From Gimesia chilikensis (lineage in GTDB: Bacteria > Planctomycetota > Planctomycetia > Planctomycetales > Planctomycetaceae), in assembly GCF_007744075.1 (NCBI RefSeq), contig NZ_CP036266.1, forward strand, positions 4,635,748-4,699,747: DNA of 64,000 nt. Reading direction: 5' to 3'. Below are positions 35,083-47,872 of the stretch, in pieces. Under the pieces are notes generated by a model. The model searched no databases and was not told the origin of the DNA. It saw only the letters and a program-made list of their open reading frames with translations. Both the position numbers and the translations under genes were made by a program. The first letter of the stretch is position 1, and the number at the start of each line of letters is the position of its first letter.

Positions 35083-36405
35083 ATGGCTACTGAATTTAAA
35101 CTTCCAGAAGTAAGCGAGGGCGTGGAAACCGCCGATGTCGGACAGATCTCTGTTGCCGTCGGCGATACCGTCGAACAGGGACAGCTCCTGATGGACATCG
35201 AGACCGACAAAGCGGTCGTCCCTCTTGAATCTCCTTATGCAGGCGTGATCAAAGAACTGAATGTCTCCGAAGGGGACTCCGTCGCAATCGGCACCGTGCT
35301 GCTCTCCATTGATGAATCCAATGGCGCAGCTCCTGCTAAGGAAGAAGCCAAAGCAGAAGCGCCAGCTGAAGCAAAAGAGGAAAAGCCAGAACCGGCAGAA
35401 TCCAAATCGGCTCCCGCAGCGGAAAGCAAACCGGAACCGACACTGTCTGCACCTGCCAAGTCGCAGCCTCAACCGGCTGCCGGATCTTCCGACGACAAAG
35501 CTCCTGCACCGGCAGGTCCCGCGACCCGGAAAATGGCCCGCAAACTGGGTGTCGATCTCTATAAGGTCGCCGGCTCCGGCCCCGGTGGTCGTATCACTCA
35601 GGAAGATGTCGAAAACTACGTCAAGAACCTGATCGCCAACGGCGGTTCCTCAGGCGGCGGTGGTGGCATTGCTGTACCGCCCCTGCCCGACTTCAGTCAG
35701 TTCGGCGAAATCGAACGCAAGAAGCTCAACAAGCTCTCACGCGTTTCTGCCCAGAACCTGAGTCTTTCCTGGCAGGTCGTGCCCCACGTCACTCAACATG
35801 ACCTGGCGGACATCACCGATCTGGAAACGGCCCGTAAGCTCTTTATCTCCAAACCCAAGTACTCCGGTCCCAAGGTCACCATGACCGCCCTGGCGATGAA
35901 AGCCATCGCCATCGCGCTGCACGAGTTCCCCGTCTTCAACTCCAGCTTCGATACGGAAACAGAAGAGATCATCTACAAGCAGTACATCAATATCGGCGTC
36001 GCCGTCGATACCGAAAACGGCCTGGTTGTTCCCGTGGTCAAAGATGTTGATAAGAAAAACATCATCACCATTGCCAATGAAATGAACGAACTGGCCGTCA
36101 AGGCCCGTGATCGTAAACTGGAAATGAGTGACATGCAGGGCGGCACCTTCACCATCACCAACCTGGGTGGCCTCGGTGGTACCTCGTTCACACCGATTGT
36201 GAACTATCCCGAAGTCGCCATTCTGGGCATGTCCCGCTCACGCCATGAATTCCAGCTGATCGACGACAAACCGGTTTCGCGGCTCATGCTGCCCCTGTCG
36301 CTTTCCTACGATCACCGGGTGATCAACGGTGCCGACGCTGCACGCTTCATCGTGCGACTCTCCGGCCTGCTGTCTGATCCGTTCAACCTGCTGGTCGACT
36401 GCTAA
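35083..36405 (+). CDS. aceF: Dihydrolipoamide acetyltransferase (PDH E2)
   Basis: The core of the pyruvate dehydrogenase complex, 440 residues. One lipoyl domain (about 1-76) carries the lipoylated Lys in DIETDKAVVPLE. A long Ala/Pro/Glu/Lys-rich hinge (about 83-145) is followed by the peripheral subunit-binding domain, with RKMARKLGVDLYKVAGSG. A second Gly-rich hinge leads to the acetyltransferase domain, ending in SYDHRVINGADAARF, which gives the catalytic His and Asp. E2 partners of AceE-type E1 often have two or three lipoyl domains; this one has a single one. It lies 70 bases after aceE and 50 before lpdA. Confidence 0.97.
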   Translation: MATEFKLPEVSEGVETADVGQISVAVGDTVEQGQLLMDIETDKAVVPLESPYAGVIKELNVSEGDSVAIGTVLLSIDESNGAAPAKEEAKAEAPAEAKEEKPEPAESKSAPAAESKPEPTLSAPAKSQPQPAAGSSDDKAPAPAGPATRKMARKLGVDLYKVAGSGPGGRITQEDVENYVKNLIANGGSSGGGGGIAVPPLPDFSQFGEIERKKLNKLSRVSAQNLSLSWQVVPHVTQHDLADITDLETARKLFISKPKYSGPKVTMTALAMKAIAIALHEFPVFNSSFDTETEEIIYKQYINIGVAVDTENGLVVPVVKDVDKKNIITIANEMNELAVKARDRKLEMSDMQGGTFTITNLGGLGGTSFTPIVNYPEVAILGMSRSRHEFQLIDDKPVSRLMLPLSLSYDHRVINGADAARFIVRLSGLLSDPFNLLVDC

Positions 36406-36455
36406 GCCCCGAGACATTGCTACCACGTTAAAGCATCAATAGACAAAGAAAGTTA

Positions 36456-37892
<1,437 letters not shown>

Positions 37893-37984
37893 ACATTGAA
37901 CAGGGCAGCATTTGACACTTCAGAGTCTGACTGTCGAATGCCTGCCTGCCAACGGGAACTTAACTCAAGAAAGGGCGTTTCTGC

Positions 37985-39085
37985 ATGCGATTTCACAATC
38001 GATCTTCAACGCCCTCTTACTTCAGTCGCCGGGACCAGGTCCGGCTCTTTCGCCTGGTGGCCGCCCTCGGAGTGATCCTGCTGGCGATCCTCTACGCCTC
38101 CCGCGAATCAACCTGGTACTGGCTCACCGGTCCCCCGACAGAGCAGCGTCAGGGAGAGCAACAACTCGATCCCGATCGCGACGTCGATTACAACGTCAAA
38201 GAAGACTCAGCCCTCAGACCGGGCGAGTTCCGCTCCCAGCCGGAACCGGAAGTGGATATCCCCGAGTCGGTCAATCCGCAGCTGGAAAACGGCGAATACG
38301 ACGTTCGCGTCGATCCTCGTCTGCTCAAACAGGTCACCGACAGTGTTTCGGGCATCCGGCCCTATGAAGCCAATGCCCTGTATTATCTCCTCGCGAAAGC
38401 AGCGTCGATTCCGCAGAACGTCCTCGAACGCTCCGCCGAACCCGCACCTCCGTTCGTCGTGCTCATGAACGAGTCCAGTAAATACCGGGGCGAACTGATG
38501 ACCGTCAAAGGTCAGCTCAAACGCCTGGTGCCTCTCAAGCCGGAAGAGAATAAGTTCGGCATCAAAACCCTCTACGAAGGCTGGTTCTTTTCCAAAGATT
38601 CGGGCACCCATCCCTGGCGATTTCTCTGCACGCAGTTACCCGAGGGGATTCCCACCGGTCCTGATCTCCAGGAGATGCCTTCCGTCCAGATCACAGGTTA
38701 TTATTTCAAGAAGTACGGCTACCCCTCTCAGGCAGGTAAGCTGCAGACGGCGCCCCTGTTGATTGCAGGCCAGATCCGCTGGTTCCTTGCCTCCGAGACG
38801 CCACAGGCTCCCAGCTCTTCCGGAGCCGTGAAATACATCGTCATTCTGTTTCTGGTGATCAGCATCACCCTCGCTTTTCTGATCTGGCGTTTCACCATCA
38901 ACGACCAGGAATTTGCCCGCAGCAAGACGGCCAAGCTGATGGAACGTCCCGACATGTCGATGGACGATCTGAAAAACATCAAAACCGTCGATATCGGCGA
39001 GGTGCTCAAACAGCTCGGAGAGCAGGCGGATTCAGACTCAACCGATAAGCCCGGCAAACCCGACCCCGACTCTGACAAACCCTGA
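37985..39085 (+). CDS. Membrane protein with two membrane segments, unknown function
   Basis: A 366-residue protein. A basic N-terminus leads to one membrane segment (LFRLVAALGVILLAILYAS), then about 240 residues outside, then a second segment near 288-308 (YIVILFLVISITLAFLIWRF) and an acidic Asp/Lys/Pro tail inside. The outer part contains a beta-like core with MNESSKYRGELMTVKGQLKRL, QLPEGIPTGP and VQITGYYFKKYGY, reminiscent of OB-type folds. AAAGGG precedes the ATG by about 9 bases. It follows lpdA after 92 bases on the same strand. Its stop codon abuts the bioA stop codon (TGATCA shared by the two strands). The family is not recognised. Confidence 0.75.
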   Translation: MRFHNRSSTPSYFSRRDQVRLFRLVAALGVILLAILYASRESTWYWLTGPPTEQRQGEQQLDPDRDVDYNVKEDSALRPGEFRSQPEPEVDIPESVNPQLENGEYDVRVDPRLLKQVTDSVSGIRPYEANALYYLLAKAASIPQNVLERSAEPAPPFVVLMNESSKYRGELMTVKGQLKRLVPLKPEENKFGIKTLYEGWFFSKDSGTHPWRFLCTQLPEGIPTGPDLQEMPSVQITGYYFKKYGYPSQAGKLQTAPLLIAGQIRWFLASETPQAPSSSGAVKYIVILFLVISITLAFLIWRFTINDQEFARSKTAKLMERPDMSMDDLKNIKTVDIGEVLKQLGEQADSDSTDKPGKPDPDSDKP

Positions 39086-40453
39086 TCAGGCTACCTGCAG
39101 GCTGATTGCTTTATCGATGGCCGCAAACACCACATCGCACAACTCGTGGATCTGCGCGGCCGGCATGCCTGGCGCTGGCATCAGAATCACCACGTCTCCC
39201 AGAGGTCGAATGATAACACCCTGCTCACGCGCTGCCAGGGTCACCTGGTGTCCCATGCGGCGGTCGGCAGGAAAGGCTTCCCGGGTTTCCCGGTTCGCCA
39301 CCAGTTCGATCCCCACCATCGTCCCTTTGTGACGAACTTCTCCCACGTGCGGATGGTCTTTCAACTCCGCCAGCCGTTCTGCGAGAATCTGTTCGTTCGC
39401 TTTCACATTCTCCAGCGTGTTCTGAGAATCGAACAGCTCCAGCGTCGCCAGAGCGGCCGCACAGGCCAGGGCGTTCCCGGTGTAAGTATGCCCGTGGTAA
39501 AACGCATTGTAGTCGGTATGCTCACCTTCAAAGGCAGCCGCGATTTCATCGGTAGTCATCGTCACCGCCAGGGGCAGATAGCCGCCTGTAATCCCTTTGG
39601 CCAGGCAGAGGAAATCGGGCGTCACCCCTTCCTGCTCGCAGGCGAACATGGTCCCCGTGCGTCCCAGTCCGACTGCCACTTCGTCAGCAATCAACGGAAT
39701 GCCATAGCGGGTCGTGAGTTCCCGTACCCGTTTCAGATAACCGGGCGGATGCATCTGCATGCCGGCGGCTCCCTGCACCAGCGGCTCGATCACAAACGCC
39801 GCCAGTCGTGTATGGTTTTCTGCCAGCAGTCGTTCCAGTTCCGCGTAGCAGTGTGCGTGATAGTCAGCTTCGCTCATCCCTTCAGGACGATGATACGCCG
39901 CCGGACAGGGCATCTGCACCGAATGGAACAGCAGCTTCCCGAAGATCTCGTGGAAAATGGAAATCCCGCCCACACTCACCGAACCGATTGTGTCGCCGTG
40001 ATAAGCGTGCTGCATGCAGGCGAACAGATCCCGCGACTGAGCATCGGGGTTAGGCTTCTGATTGTGATACTGGAACGCCATCTTGAGGGCGATCTCCACT
40101 GCGGTGGAGCCACTGTCCGAGTAAAAGACTTTGGTCAGCCCTTCCGGCGCCCGTTTAACCAGCTCTCCCGCCAGCTCGATGGAGGGCACACTTCCCAGCC
40201 CCAACAGCGTGGAATGGGCGATGCGGTCGAGTTGATCCCGGACTGCCTGATCCAGTTCCGGCACACGATGCCCGTGCACGTTACACCACAGTGAAGAGAC
40301 GCCATCCAGGTAGCGTCGTCCTTCGACGTCGATCAGGTAAAACCCGTCCCCGGATTCAATCAGGGGGACGTTTTCTGCACGATGCCCCCGCATCTGGGTA
40401 AACGGATGCCAGAGGTGTTCGTTATCGATTTGGCGTAATTCTTCAGGCTGCAT
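39086..40453 (-). CDS. bioA: Adenosylmethionine--8-amino-7-oxononanoate aminotransferase (BioA)
   Basis: PLP-dependent enzyme of biotin synthesis, 455 residues, converting KAPA to DAPA with S-adenosylmethionine as amino donor. N-terminal [11 protein letters not shown] is typical of BioA and separates it from other class III aminotransferases. Also visible are [48 protein letters not shown] and the Schiff-base Lys in [31 protein letters not shown] follows. No other biotin genes are nearby. It lies 105 bases downstream of mdh on the same strand, but a terminator separates them, so it has its own promoter. Its product could supply biotin, but not directly to PDH. Confidence 0.95.
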   Translation of the reverse strand: MQPEELRQIDNEHLWHPFTQMRGHRAENVPLIESGDGFYLIDVEGRRYLDGVSSLWCNVHGHRVPELDQAVRDQLDRIAHSTLLGLGSVPSIELAGELVKRAPEGLTKVFYSDSGSTAVEIALKMAFQYHNQKPNPDAQSRDLFACMQHAYHGDTIGSVSVGGISIFHEIFGKLLFHSVQMPCPAAYHRPEGMSEADYHAHCYAELERLLAENHTRLAAFVIEPLVQGAAGMQMHPPGYLKRVRELTTRYGIPLIADEVAVGLGRTGTMFACEQEGVTPDFLCLAKGITGGYLPLAVTMTTDEIAAAFEGEHTDYNAFYHGHTYTGNALACAAALATLELFDSQNTLENVKANEQILAERLAELKDHPHVGEVRHKGTMVGIELVANRETREAFPADRRMGHQVTLAAREQGVIIRPLGDVVILMPAPGMPAAQIHELCDVVFAAIDKAISLQVA

Positions 40454-40491
40454 GAGCGTCTCACATCGAGAATTCAGAAAAAACAGTAAGT

Positions 40492-40533
40492 GTAAAAAGA
40501 GAAAGAGCCACGCCGGGAGATCGTGACTCTTTC
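40492..40533 (-). terminator. Rho-independent terminator after mdh
   Basis: Read leftward, a 12-bp stem (40533-40522 with 40512-40501, one G-U pair) and 9-base loop are followed by TCTTTTTAC. It lies 26 bases after the mdh stop and separates mdh from bioA. Confidence 0.85.
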
Positions 40534-40558
40534 ACTAAGACTGAAACGCGAAACCGAA

Positions 40559-41551
<993 letters not shown>

Positions 41552-41795
41552 CTCTTTATCGCTCCTTAACTTATGAATGTGGCTCAGTGAACCTGTCTCC
41601 AGGTGGAAGTTCGCAGATTTATTCTGTTTTTTGTACCTCCACACTGCCGGATCGGCAACCGACTGAGGGCATCAGTTTCCAATTTCTGAAGACTCGTCGC
41701 AAATGCGATGCTCCCGCGCGTCACAGCCTGTGAAAATAGACGATTTCTACCCGTTCTGACCCCAGACGAACACGATCCTTGCCGGACCCAATCGA

Positions 41796-42971
41796 TCATT
41801 GATTGAACAGATAAGCGCCTCCGCCGATGCCCAGGGCAGCCGCCAGGCAGGCCAGCGTAATTTTGATCCAGCTGTAAGGCCGCTCTCCGTTCACTTCCCC
41901 CGTCGCTGCATTGACGGCCACCTGGTACAGTTTGCCTTTATACTTGTAGCTCATCAGCCAGAGAGGCAACAGCAGATGTTTATAGGTAATCGCATCATAC
42001 TGGCTCTGCACCGTATCCACCCGTTGGGTGTCCCCGCCAATCCTGCTGCAGACTTCCGAATACAGGGCATCGTCCATCCGCTGCTTCCCCAGCACAAATC
42101 CGTCTTTGAGCTCAACATCGTATGTCCGTGCCGTAAAGCCCGCCAGATACGCGTGTTTGAAGGGGACCAATAGATGCATGGGAAACGGTTCCAGCGCCCG
42201 AATCAGCGGTCGCGGCAGTCCCCATGATGCCAGAATTACCACATCGTCAAAGAAACGCTGAAAGTTGCCGGAGGCGGGATACCAGCGGGTCCTGCGTTCG
42301 CGCCGTCGATTCTTCCCGGTCCCGACCGTCACGTAATAATATTCGCCCCGTTGTCCGGAGTAATAGGTGCTCGTCAGGCTGTCAAAAGTGAAGTAAGGCA
42401 GATAGACGCCGTGAAACTGACCTTCGGCCCCCTTCTCCACAAAATCGTTTGGTGCAAACCAGAGTGACTTCACCCAGGCCTTGAGATTCAGCCGCGATCG
42501 ACCTTCATCCACCTGGAACGGCAGCACCGCATCCACGGGCACCCGCTTCTCCGAGGTGTGCACTTTATCCAGCTGAATCGGCGAGGCACAGTAGGGACAT
42601 TCCGAACTGGTCAGCGTTCCGACAAAGCGGAGTGTCGCCCCACAACTTTCGCAGCGGACCTCCTGCTCTTCCTCGTTTTCCACATCTAACTGCTGTTCGC
42701 GCAGCTCCTGCAGATGGGCCAGCATCCCGTAGAAATCCTGCTCTTCGATTTCCTTATCAGGATCGATGCCGATCACTTTTTCAAACCCGCAATGCTGGCA
42801 CTTCAGCTTCTGGGTATGGATATCGAAAGTCAGATCAGACCCGCAGCCTTCGCAGGGGAAGATATGCCCCTTTTCGCCATCAATCCGCTCTCCTTCTTCC
42901 CCGAACGGCTCTTCGAGAAAGATCGGCTCATCAGCATCATGCGGAGGCAGAGGCGGTGGTTGCGGACTCAT
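41796..42971 (-). CDS. Zinc-ribbon protein with C-terminal membrane anchor, unknown function
   Basis: A 391-residue protein with two zinc ribbons. The first has CEGCGSDLTFDIHTQKLKC then CGF (near 40-62). The second has CESCGATLRF then CPYC (near 105-130). A beta-rich middle (GVYLPYFTFDSLTSTYYSG) and a C-terminal hydrophobic segment (ITLACLAAALGIGGGAYLF) follow. A Pro/Asp/Glu-rich N-terminus precedes them. Such proteins are often annotated as primosomal or TFIIB-like because of the ribbon, but nothing here supports DNA replication. The ATG at 42971 has AGGGA close upstream. It lies between truA and mdh on the same strand, with gaps of about 96 and 244 bases. Confidence 0.75.
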   Translation of the reverse strand: MSPQPPPLPPHDADEPIFLEEPFGEEGERIDGEKGHIFPCEGCGSDLTFDIHTQKLKCQHCGFEKVIGIDPDKEIEEQDFYGMLAHLQELREQQLDVENEEEQEVRCESCGATLRFVGTLTSSECPYCASPIQLDKVHTSEKRVPVDAVLPFQVDEGRSRLNLKAWVKSLWFAPNDFVEKGAEGQFHGVYLPYFTFDSLTSTYYSGQRGEYYYVTVGTGKNRRRERRTRWYPASGNFQRFFDDVVILASWGLPRPLIRALEPFPMHLLVPFKHAYLAGFTARTYDVELKDGFVLGKQRMDDALYSEVCSRIGGDTQRVDTVQSQYDAITYKHLLLPLWLMSYKYKGKLYQVAVNAATGEVNGERPYSWIKITLACLAAALGIGGGAYLFNQ

Positions 42972-43067
42972 AATTCCCTTTTGGTCTGATTAAAACACGT
43001 GTTGGCGATCACCGGTCAGTGGTTCAACGTCAATTCAGGACGCCTGGATTAATCTACTTTGAAAAAA

Positions 43068-43868
43068 TCAGTCGCCGTAGTCAACCTGAACCAGATAGAG
43101 ACCGCTCGCTGGCGCCGTAGCTCCCGCCTGGGAACGATCCATCGACTCGACAATCTCCCGCACTTTCTCGGGAGACCAGCGTCCCACGCCTACCTCGAAC
43201 AGGGTCCCCACAATCGCCCTCACCATATTGTACAGAAAGCCGTCCGCGACAATATCGACCGTAATAAACTCCGCCGGCGAATTCGAGGCACTTTGTGACA
43301 GCCCGGGATTCGCGCCCCACACCGGCCAGACCGAAGTCCGCTGTACCGTCAGTTCCTTCACCGTCCGTATGCTTGTCGCCTTGTTCGGGAAATGCGATTC
43401 AAAGCAGCGGAAATCATGTTTGCCTAAGAGATGCTGGCCCCCGACATGCATCTGCTCCGCATCCAGCGGCCGCCCGAACTCACAGACATACCGCTTCAGA
43501 AACGGAAAGCTGACGCTGCTGTTATGAATCACATAGCGATACCGCTTTTGTACCGCCGAGTATGTCGCGTGAAAGTCCGGAGCAACCTCGGCCACTTCCC
43601 GAACACAAATGCTGTCCGGCAGAAACCGCTGCAACCCCGTCTGGAGATTCTTGCAGGGAATCTTCGACTCGGTCTGAAAACTGGCCACCTGCCCCAGCGC
43701 ATGCACGCCGGCATCGGTGCGTCCCGCGACCAGTACTCCGGTTTTCTGCTGTGTCAGCTTTTCGATCGCCGCTTCCACGCAGCTCTGGACCGAAACACCG
43801 TTCGGCTGGACCTGCCAGCCCGCATATTCCGATCCGTCATAAGCCAGTGTCAGTTTGATATTTCTCAT
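43068..43868 (-). CDS. truA: tRNA pseudouridine(38-40) synthase TruA
   Basis: Makes pseudouridine at positions 38-40 in the tRNA anticodon arm; about 266 residues. Visible are the N-terminal IKLTLAYDGSEYAGWQ, the catalytic Asp in VAGRTDAGVHALGQVASF, TYSAVQKRYRYVI and the C-terminal FLYNMVRAIVGTLFEVG. The stretch between about 182 and 206 (SVWPVWGANPGLSQSASNS) looks like a lineage-specific insertion. The ATG at 43868 is chosen from the family N-terminus; an ATG at 43874 is equally close to a weak site. It follows argH after about 33 bases on the same strand. Confidence 0.95.
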   Translation of the reverse strand: MRNIKLTLAYDGSEYAGWQVQPNGVSVQSCVEAAIEKLTQQKTGVLVAGRTDAGVHALGQVASFQTESKIPCKNLQTGLQRFLPDSICVREVAEVAPDFHATYSAVQKRYRYVIHNSSVSFPFLKRYVCEFGRPLDAEQMHVGGQHLLGKHDFRCFESHFPNKATSIRTVKELTVQRTSVWPVWGANPGLSQSASNSPAEFITVDIVADGFLYNMVRAIVGTLFEVGVGRWSPEKVREIVESMDRSQAGATAPASGLYLVQVDYGD

Positions 43869-43901
43869 GACCATTGCTTCGTCGGCACCAGTCAGTCTGA
43901 C

Positions 43902-45281
43902 TTAGAGACCGAGCTTCTCTTTCCAGTAAGCGGTCTGCTCCTGTACCGGCTTTTCGCCCCCCGAACCAAAGCTGCAGAGTGCCGCCATCGCGTTCCGGGC
44001 GCCCAGCACCTGGTAGATATCCTCTTCGATATCGGGACACGCCTGCTGCAGTTCTTCCAGAGACAAATCTGCCAGCCGGATACTCCGCGATTCACACAGC
44101 GACACCAGTTTCCCGACGATCCCGTGCCCGGTCCGCATCGGCGTTCCTTTTTTGATCAGGTACTCCATCAGGGCAGTCGCATCGAGGAAGCCGTCTTCCA
44201 GCTTGGCGTTGATCGTCTCGACCTGCAGTTCCGCCCCTTCGACCATCGCAGCCGCCAGCTCCAGACAGGCGGCGACTGTGTCGTAAGCGTCGAACATTGC
44301 CAGCTTGTCTTCCTGCATGTCCCGGTTGTAGGCCATCGGCAGACCCTTTAACAGCACCAGTGTCTGCTGCACATCGGCAATCGGTCGGGCCGACTTACCG
44401 CGGATCAGTTCCAGCACATCCGGGTTCCGCTTCTGTGGCATGATGGACGACCCCGTGGTGAAGGCATCGGGCAGCTTGATGAAGCCGAACTCAGTCGAGA
44501 ACCAGGCGATCCATTCTTCGGCCCAGTTACTCAGGTGTGTGGCGATCATCGCCATGCAGAAACAGAATTCAGCCAGGTAGTCGCGGTCACTCGAGATATC
44601 CAGACTGTTCCGGGCTACGTCAGTGAATTCCAGCAGTTCCGCAGTAAAGTGCCGGTCAATTGGCAACGAGCTTCCCGCCAGTGCCGCCCCGCCCAGCGGA
44701 GAAACATTCACACGGGTAAGACAGTCGGCCAGTCGCTGACGATCCCGGTCGAACTTCTCGCAGTAAGCGAGCCAGTAATGAGCGGCTTTGACCGGCTGTG
44801 CCCGCTGCAGGTGAGTAAAGCCGGGCAGCACCTGATCGGCGTCACGCTCACAACGCTCGACGAACGCCACCTGCAGATCCTTGAGCAGGCTGTCAACCCG
44901 TTCGATGGCACCCCGGGTATAAAGCTTGAGGTCGGTCGATACCTGGTCGTTCCGGCTGCGGCCAGTGTGCAGTTTGCGACCGATGTCGCCGATCCGTTCG
45001 ATCAACGCACTTTCGATGTGCATGTGGATGTCTTCGAGTTCAAAACGGAATTCGAATTTCCCGTCAGCGATCTCGGCACCGATCTGATCCAGCGTTTCCA
45101 CGATCTGCCGGCTTTCGTCAACCGTGATCAGTCCCACTTTGGCCAGCATCTGGGCGTGTGCCTGCGAGCCCTGGATATCAACAGCCGCCAGCCGACTGTC
45201 AAAACTGATTGATTCCGTAAACGCTTCAACGCGGGCATCGGTCTGCTGTTGAAATCGTCCTCCCCAGGCTTTTGCGGCCAC
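43902..45281 (-). CDS. argH: Argininosuccinate lyase
   Basis: Last step of arginine synthesis: cleaves argininosuccinate into arginine and fumarate; about 459 residues, cytoplasmic homotetramer. Visible are the N-terminal [52 protein letters not shown] and the signature [12 protein letters not shown], with the flexible catalytic Ser loop. The GTG start at 45281 is chosen because GGAGA lies 6 bases upstream and because ArgH proteins begin with this motif; a TTG at 45299 is less likely. It is followed closely by truA. Confidence 0.96.
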   Translation of the reverse strand: MAAKAWGGRFQQQTDARVEAFTESISFDSRLAAVDIQGSQAHAQMLAKVGLITVDESRQIVETLDQIGAEIADGKFEFRFELEDIHMHIESALIERIGDIGRKLHTGRSRNDQVSTDLKLYTRGAIERVDSLLKDLQVAFVERCERDADQVLPGFTHLQRAQPVKAAHYWLAYCEKFDRDRQRLADCLTRVNVSPLGGAALAGSSLPIDRHFTAELLEFTDVARNSLDISSDRDYLAEFCFCMAMIATHLSNWAEEWIAWFSTEFGFIKLPDAFTTGSSIMPQKRNPDVLELIRGKSARPIADVQQTLVLLKGLPMAYNRDMQEDKLAMFDAYDTVAACLELAAAMVEGAELQVETINAKLEDGFLDATALMEYLIKKGTPMRTGHGIVGKLVSLCESRSIRLADLSLEELQQACPDIEEDIYQVLGARNAMAALCSFGSGGEKPVQEQTAYWKEKLGL

Positions 45282-45549
45282 GGTCTGTCTCCACTGCAAG
45301 TCGTTAAAATAGTTCGGTTTCGCTCGGGCTCCGCATTCTCAAAGAGCCCTGCATAGGCAGAGTAATCTGCCAGACAGCATCCATCAAGCCGCCCACGCGC
45401 CCGGAGCCCGAATGACGCCATAATTTATCCCTTTTTCCGCATCGCAGCGGGAAATATGTTGGTAAATGGTCCAAAGGCCCCTCTAGGATGGAAAGTTGAG
45501 TCACTCTCTTTTGAACACGAGTCAATAACCTGAAGTCCTCCAAAGAGCC

Positions 45550-46224
45550 ATGAAACTGAACCTGACACTAACCCTCGTCTGCGCCGCCCTGCTGAGTGGC
45601 AGCCTGCTGCAATCTAGCCGGGCCGCAATTGAAGCCCCGAAACCCAAACTGACGGACACAGAAAAGACTCCGCAACTCAAAGCACCAGGCAAAGCCGCTT
45701 CGGCCGATACCTGGACCATCGAGATCACTCCTGCCCCGGGCTTGAATTCCTATGCGACAAAAAAAGTTCAGGTTCCCCTGCAGCAAACGCAGACAGCCTC
45801 AGCCGAGAACACTGCTGATACCATCGTGATTGTGCCTCGTGACATTCCCCAGATTCCTGAGCAGGAATGCGAGCACTGCAAAGCACCGCACCGTTCCATT
45901 CAACGGATGGCGGCCCAATACGGTTTCGGCAGCTGGCCCCTGGCCTCCAACGGCTATTTTGCCAATCTGCAATCCGTGCCGGCCCTCTACATGTATAGTG
46001 ACCTGATTCGCTCCAACTGGTTCGGTTCTCCTTATCGCGGTCACACTTTTTACTACAACGGTTATCGTCCCTCGTTCCGCTTTGGCTCGCTGCAGTACCG
46101 CGGCTTCGGGAATTATGACCGCATGTACAACCCGCGGGTCATCCCCTTCGGATATCAGTATTCCGGCGCCCGCGATTACTACCGGATTCTGGCCCTGACA
46201 TCGATGCTGGCCAACCTTCCCTGA
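45550..46224 (+). CDS. Secreted Tyr/Gly-rich hypothetical protein
   Basis: A 224-residue protein with a signal peptide (LNLTLTLVCAALLSGSLLQSSRA). A Lys/Pro-rich linker (about 30-60) and a short CEHCKAPHR segment precede an aromatic-rich C-terminal half, with FGSWPLASNGYFANLQ, GHTFYYNGYRPSFRFGSLQY and GYQYSGARDYYRIL. No family is recognised. Aromatic- and Gly-rich ends of this kind occur in surface or scaffold proteins, but that is a guess. It is divergent from argH across about 268 bases in which I see no further gene. Confidence 0.72.
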   Translation: MKLNLTLTLVCAALLSGSLLQSSRAAIEAPKPKLTDTEKTPQLKAPGKAASADTWTIEITPAPGLNSYATKKVQVPLQQTQTASAENTADTIVIVPRDIPQIPEQECEHCKAPHRSIQRMAAQYGFGSWPLASNGYFANLQSVPALYMYSDLIRSNWFGSPYRGHTFYYNGYRPSFRFGSLQYRGFGNYDRMYNPRVIPFGYQYSGARDYYRILALTSMLANLP

Positions 46225-46339
46225 TTGATCTGATTTTCAGGCAACAGCACGACTGCTCTGGATCACATGCATTTTCGTTGATATAATCAGCCACAGCTCT
46301 TGAGTTCTCCGTCACTCCCAGCCATTCCAGGGGGCCCGC

Positions 46340-47743
46340 GTGATGACTGAAATGACTACGGGTGGCATGTGTGCGCCACACCTGCTGAATCGACGACAGG
46401 CGATGCAGATCGGCGTCGGTCTGTTCGGCCTGAATCTGCCGCAGTTACTCCAGGCGAAACAGTCCGACGGCAAAGAATCGGGTAAGCAGGACATCTCCTG
46501 TATCTTCATCTTCCTGGCAGGTGGTCCGAGTCATTTTGAGACCTTTGATCCCAAGCCCGATGCCCCCGCCGAAATCCGTGGCCCGTGGAAACCGATCGAC
46601 ACCAACGTACCCGGCATTCAAATCTGTGAGAAGCTCCCCCTGTTGGCGCAACGGATGGACAAGGTCGCGCTGATCCGTTCCTGGCAGGGAAAGAGCGGCT
46701 CACACAGCACCGGCTCTCAGCATGTCGCCAGTGGATTCAAACCGACGGGCAAACAGTATTTCCCCAACTTTGGTTGTCTGGTTTCGGCCCTGTACGGCAG
46801 CCGCGTTCCCGGCGTCCCACCCCATCTGGGCCTGCCGGTCGCCGCCCGATATACCGATCCTCCCGGCTACCTGGGCACCGCTTTTTCCGCCTTCGATCTC
46901 AAAGGGGATCCCAGCAAACCGGAAATGGAACTGGGGGGCCTGAACCTGTCACAGGTCCGTTTCGAAAACCGCCTGGAAATGCTCTCGCAGCTGGAAAACC
47001 TGAGTCGCCTGCAGGAGATTCAGAACTCGCAGTTCGAATCGGTCGACAAATTCACCGACGAAGCCATCGCCATGCTGACCAGCGGCGCAATGCAGAAAGC
47101 AGTGAACCTCGAAGAAGAACCGATACAGACCCGCGAGCGCTACGGCGATAACATTTACGGGCGACGCGTCCTGCTGGCCCGGCGCCTGGTGGAAGCGGGA
47201 GCCCGCTTCGTAACGATCAACCAGGCCGTCCAGGGCGGCCTGTTCGGCAATGCCAAAACCAATGGCACCTGGGATAACCACGGCTGGCTCTTCGATTCGA
47301 TGATGACCTTCTCCAAACCGCCCGCAGACCTGCCCAAAGGCAAACGCTGGCACAGCTATGCCGGCCCCGGAAACGTTCCTCAACTGGACATGTCGCTCTC
47401 TGCTCTGCTGGACGACCTGGATGAGCGGGGACTACTCGACACAACTCTGGTTGTCGCGATGGGTGAATTCGGACGCACACCGAAAATCAACGCCACCGCT
47501 GGCCGCGATCACTATCCCAATGCAGGTAGTGTCCTCATGGCAGGCGGACCGGTGCAACGAGGAACAGTGATTGGAGCCACCGACCGCAATGGAAGTCTGC
47601 CCAGCACGCGTCCCTGGCGTCCCGAGGACTTTGCCACCTCCATTTATCACGCGCTGGGCATCGACGCCCACCAGACCTATTTCCCCCGGCTCGCCCGCCC
47701 CACGCCAGTCGCTGCTGGTGAACTGATCGAAGGCCTGTTCTAA
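46340..47743 (+). CDS. DUF1501 domain protein with Tat-like leader
   Basis: A 467-residue protein of the DUF1501 family, which belongs to the alkaline phosphatase/sulfatase-like fold. A Tat-type leader is visible (LNRRQAMQIGVGLFGLNL), so it should be exported folded. FIFLAGGPSHFETFDPKP is the first metal-site motif. SWQGKSGSHSTGSQHV, the EFGRTPKINATAGRDHYPNA segment and HALGIDAH near the end match the family. In Planctomycetes DUF1501 genes often pair with DUF1553/DUF1549 genes; none is beside this one. GTG 46340 and ATG 46343 are both possible starts. The function is unknown. Confidence 0.9.
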   Translation: MMTEMTTGGMCAPHLLNRRQAMQIGVGLFGLNLPQLLQAKQSDGKESGKQDISCIFIFLAGGPSHFETFDPKPDAPAEIRGPWKPIDTNVPGIQICEKLPLLAQRMDKVALIRSWQGKSGSHSTGSQHVASGFKPTGKQYFPNFGCLVSALYGSRVPGVPPHLGLPVAARYTDPPGYLGTAFSAFDLKGDPSKPEMELGGLNLSQVRFENRLEMLSQLENLSRLQEIQNSQFESVDKFTDEAIAMLTSGAMQKAVNLEEEPIQTRERYGDNIYGRRVLLARRLVEAGARFVTINQAVQGGLFGNAKTNGTWDNHGWLFDSMMTFSKPPADLPKGKRWHSYAGPGNVPQLDMSLSALLDDLDERGLLDTTLVVAMGEFGRTPKINATAGRDHYPNAGSVLMAGGPVQRGTVIGATDRNGSLPSTRPWRPEDFATSIYHALGIDAHQTYFPRLARPTPVAAGELIEGLF

Positions 47744-47872
47744 GTCGGATTACGGAAATTCAACCTGGGAACCAGAAATCAGGCGTGTATTTCAGCCCAG
47801 CGATTGCATCCGTCTACCACTCCTGCTAGGTTTCACTTTTTAAGCGCACGATCTCTGCAGGAGTGTTTTTTT

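Noticed and set aside
47744-47872. preQ1 riboswitch before queC
   Set aside because: The leader has no match to the preQ1 aptamer pattern as I know it; only a normal AGGAG site is visible.
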